From: an uncultured Rhizobium sp.
Lineage (GTDB): Bacteria > Pseudomonadota > Alphaproteobacteria > Rhizobiales > Rhizobiaceae
Reading direction: 5' to 3'
Length of the DNA stretch: 64,000 nt
Assembly (NCBI GenBank): GCA_945952415.1
Contig: CAMFIF010000004.1
Span: 1-64,000 of the forward strand
Positions within the stretch are counted from its first letter, which is position 1; every line of letters begins with the position of its first letter. Below the pieces are notes generated by a model. It worked only from the letters and a program-made list of their open reading frames with translations. It was not told where the DNA came from and did no database searches. Of this stretch, positions 61,527 through 64,000 are shown piece by piece. The position numbers and the translations under genes were made by a program.

Positions 61527-63203
61527 ATGTCTTTCATCGCCAGCCTTTTCCAGCAATCGCCCGAAATCGCCCTGTTCCTCGCCCTGGCCGGGGGCTACTG
61601 GATCGGCAAGTTCCAGTTCGGAAAATTCCAGCTCGGCGGGGTCGCGGGTTCGCTGCTGGTGGCGGTGCTCATCAGCCAGTTCGGCGTCAAGATCGACAAT
61701 GGCGTCAAATCCGTCCTCTTTGCGCTTTTCATCTATGCGGTCGGTTTCGAAAGCGGCCCGCAGTTTTTCCGGTCGCTCGGCCGCCAGTCTCTCCGCGAGA
61801 TCCTGATGGCCGCGGTTCTTGCGGTAAGCGCGCTTGTGACAGTCGTCATCTGCGCCCGGCTCTTTACCCTGGACAAGGGGCTTGCGGCGGGCATTGCAGC
61901 GGGCGGCCTTACCCAGTCCGCCATAATCGGTACGGCGAGCTCCGCCATCGAGAAGCTGGGTCTTGCCGCCGCGGAGGTGCAGCGTCTCCAGTCCAATGTC
62001 GCGATCGGCTATGCCGTTACCTATATTTTCGGCTCCTTCGGCGCGATCATCGTCTGCGTCAACATCCTTCCCTGGTTCATGAAGGGCTCGATCCGCGACG
62101 ATGCGGTGCGGGCGGAAGCCGAGATGCTGAAGGGTGCCCATGTCTATGGGACGGGCGAAGCGCCGGCTCTTCCCGACATCGTCGGGCGCGTCTACCGGGT
62201 CGCTGAGGCCGGTGGGCAGACCGTGGCGGCGCTCGAACAGGCTGGGGGTATCACCATCGAGCGGGTGAAGCGCGAGGGCAAGATCCTGACTGTCAGCGCC
62301 GGTCTTGTCCTGAACGCTGCCGATCTCGTGCTGGTGGTCGGTCGCCGCGCGGCGGTCGTCGGGCTCGACGGGCGCATCGGGCCGGAAACGACCGGCTCGG
62401 ACGAGATGGAACTCGTGGTCACCACGCGCGACCTGCAGATCACCGCACCGGAGTTTAGCGGCAAGCGCGTTTCCGATATCCTTGCGGCAAGCGAAACATT
62501 GCGTCACGGCATCTATGTGCTGCGGCTCAGCCGGGGCGGCGTGCCGCTGGCCCTCGATGGAGACACGGTCATTGCGGCGGGCGATATCGTCACCGTGCAT
62601 GGGGTGGACGAGGATCTGAAACGGCTTGCCGGGCGGGTGGGCCCCGCGCTCCTTCCGAGCGACAAGACCGATTTCGTCTTTCATGGTCTTGGCCTTGTGG
62701 CCGGGCTGCTCGCGGGCCTGCTGGTGCTGCGCATCGGTTCCATTCCCCTGACGCTGGGGGCTGGTGGCGGGGCGCTTCTCTCCGGCCTTGCCTTCGGCTG
62801 GTATCGCAGCCGACACATGGCGATAGGCAACATGCCGAGCGGCGCTTCCACCCTCCTGCGCGATCTCGGGCTTGCCGGTTTCGTCGCGGTGGTCGGTCTC
62901 CAGTCCGGTCAGCAGGCGGTAAAGACCATTGCGGAAAACGGCCTTTCCCTTTTCCTCATCGGCGTGGTCGTCACCATCCTGCCGCTGATCGTCACCATGC
63001 TCGTCGGACGCTACCTGCTTGGATACCGCAATGTGGCGGTTTTTGCCGGCGCACTGTCCGGCTCGCGCAGCGCCAATCCTGCCTTCGGGGAAATCCTCGA
63101 CAAGGCCGGCAATTCCGTTCCCACCACCTCCTTCGCCATCACCTATGCGCTCGCCAACGTGTTTCTCACGCTGCTCGGGCCGCTTGTGGTGGCGCTCGTC
63201 TGA
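61527..63203 (+). CDS. aspT: Aspartate:alanine antiporter AspT (AAE family)
   Basis: A 558-residue membrane protein of the aspartate-alanine exchanger family. It has two hydrophobic halves of five to six segments. Between them, residues 205-370, lie two RCK_C/TrkA_C-like regulatory domains (IERVKREGKILTVSAGLVLN; GDTVIAAGDIVTVHGVDEDL). AspT exchanges aspartate for alanine, and with AspD it builds proton-motive force by aspartate decarboxylation. The start gives the usual length; alternatives upstream are not membrane-like. It is 21 bases before aspD. Confidence 0.88.
   Translation: MSFIASLFQQSPEIALFLALAGGYWIGKFQFGKFQLGGVAGSLLVAVLISQFGVKIDNGVKSVLFALFIYAVGFESGPQFFRSLGRQSLREILMAAVLAVSALVTVVICARLFTLDKGLAAGIAAGGLTQSAIIGTASSAIEKLGLAAAEVQRLQSNVAIGYAVTYIFGSFGAIIVCVNILPWFMKGSIRDDAVRAEAEMLKGAHVYGTGEAPALPDIVGRVYRVAEAGGQTVAALEQAGGITIERVKREGKILTVSAGLVLNAADLVLVVGRRAAVVGLDGRIGPETTGSDEMELVVTTRDLQITAPEFSGKRVSDILAASETLRHGIYVLRLSRGGVPLALDGDTVIAAGDIVTVHGVDEDLKRLAGRVGPALLPSDKTDFVFHGLGLVAGLLAGLLVLRIGSIPLTLGAGGGALLSGLAFGWYRSRHMAIGNMPSGASTLLRDLGLAGFVAVVGLQSGQQAVKTIAENGLSLFLIGVVVTILPLIVTMLVGRYLLGYRNVAVFAGALSGSRSANPAFGEILDKAGNSVPTTSFAITYALANVFLTLLGPLVVALV

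Positions 63204-64000
<797 letters not shown>

Overview
The window is high-GC DNA from an alphaproteobacterium, most likely a member of the Rhizobiaceae. The evidence is the large number of ABC uptake systems with rhizobial-style operon order, a CtrA box in front of minCDE, ugpBAEC gene order, and an intergenic repeat at 42121-42223 that looks like a Rhizobiales interspersed element. In Sinorhizobium meliloti and Agrobacterium tumefaciens, minCDE and ugp lie on a secondary replicon (pSymB or the linear chromosome). A chromid is therefore a reasonable guess here, but it is inference.

Left part (1-20.7 kb). The window opens on tandem IS21-type terminal repeats and a gene-poor stretch, then a secreted protein of unknown function. 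Two complete peptide-type ABC transporter operons face each other. Operon A (+, 2.8-10.2 kb) ends in an aminopeptidase P. Operon B (-, 16.1-10.2 kb) ends in a regulator. Each has its own XRE-cupin regulator, and both promoters carry versions of one palindrome (ACTTTAG-N5-CTAAAGT). The operon B regulator seems to have lost one A near its start codon. Next to operon B lie a Rid-family protein lacking the usual arginine, a GAF-domain protein and a polar amino-acid ABC importer.

Middle (20.7-38.6 kb). There are two gene remnants (TadG-like and LysE-like). A LysR regulator is divergent from an MBL-fold protein with a damaged metal motif. Alanine racemase and D-amino-acid dehydrogenase (alr-dadA) are divergent from an Lrp-type regulator. 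A glycoside locus follows: an MFS transporter, two leaderless GH3 glycosidases and an AraC regulator. After it come a secreted histidine phosphatase and an operon of Tat-exported isochorismatase, SDR and pirin that is divergent from a LysR gene.

Right part (38.9-64 kb). A tightly coupled cassette encodes a photolyase-like FAD protein with unusual domain order, a DCC thiol oxidoreductase, a COQ8/UbiB-type kinase and a small membrane protein. It is followed by a LysE exporter with Lrp regulator, an APC permease, a LuxR regulator and an amidase, then minCDE, a MerR/carboxymuconolactone decarboxylase pair with a textbook MerR promoter, ugpBAEC with a candidate Pho box, a Nudix hydrolase, an RND pump with two adaptor proteins, and aspT followed by aspD, which runs off the window end.

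The main theme is import and breakdown of nitrogenous compounds: peptides, amino acids, D-amino acids, amides and glycerol-3-phosphate esters. Each local regulator sits beside its target. All four complete ABC operons that include a binding-protein gene have a perfect hairpin between that gene and the first permease gene. No tRNA, rRNA or CRISPR array was recognised.
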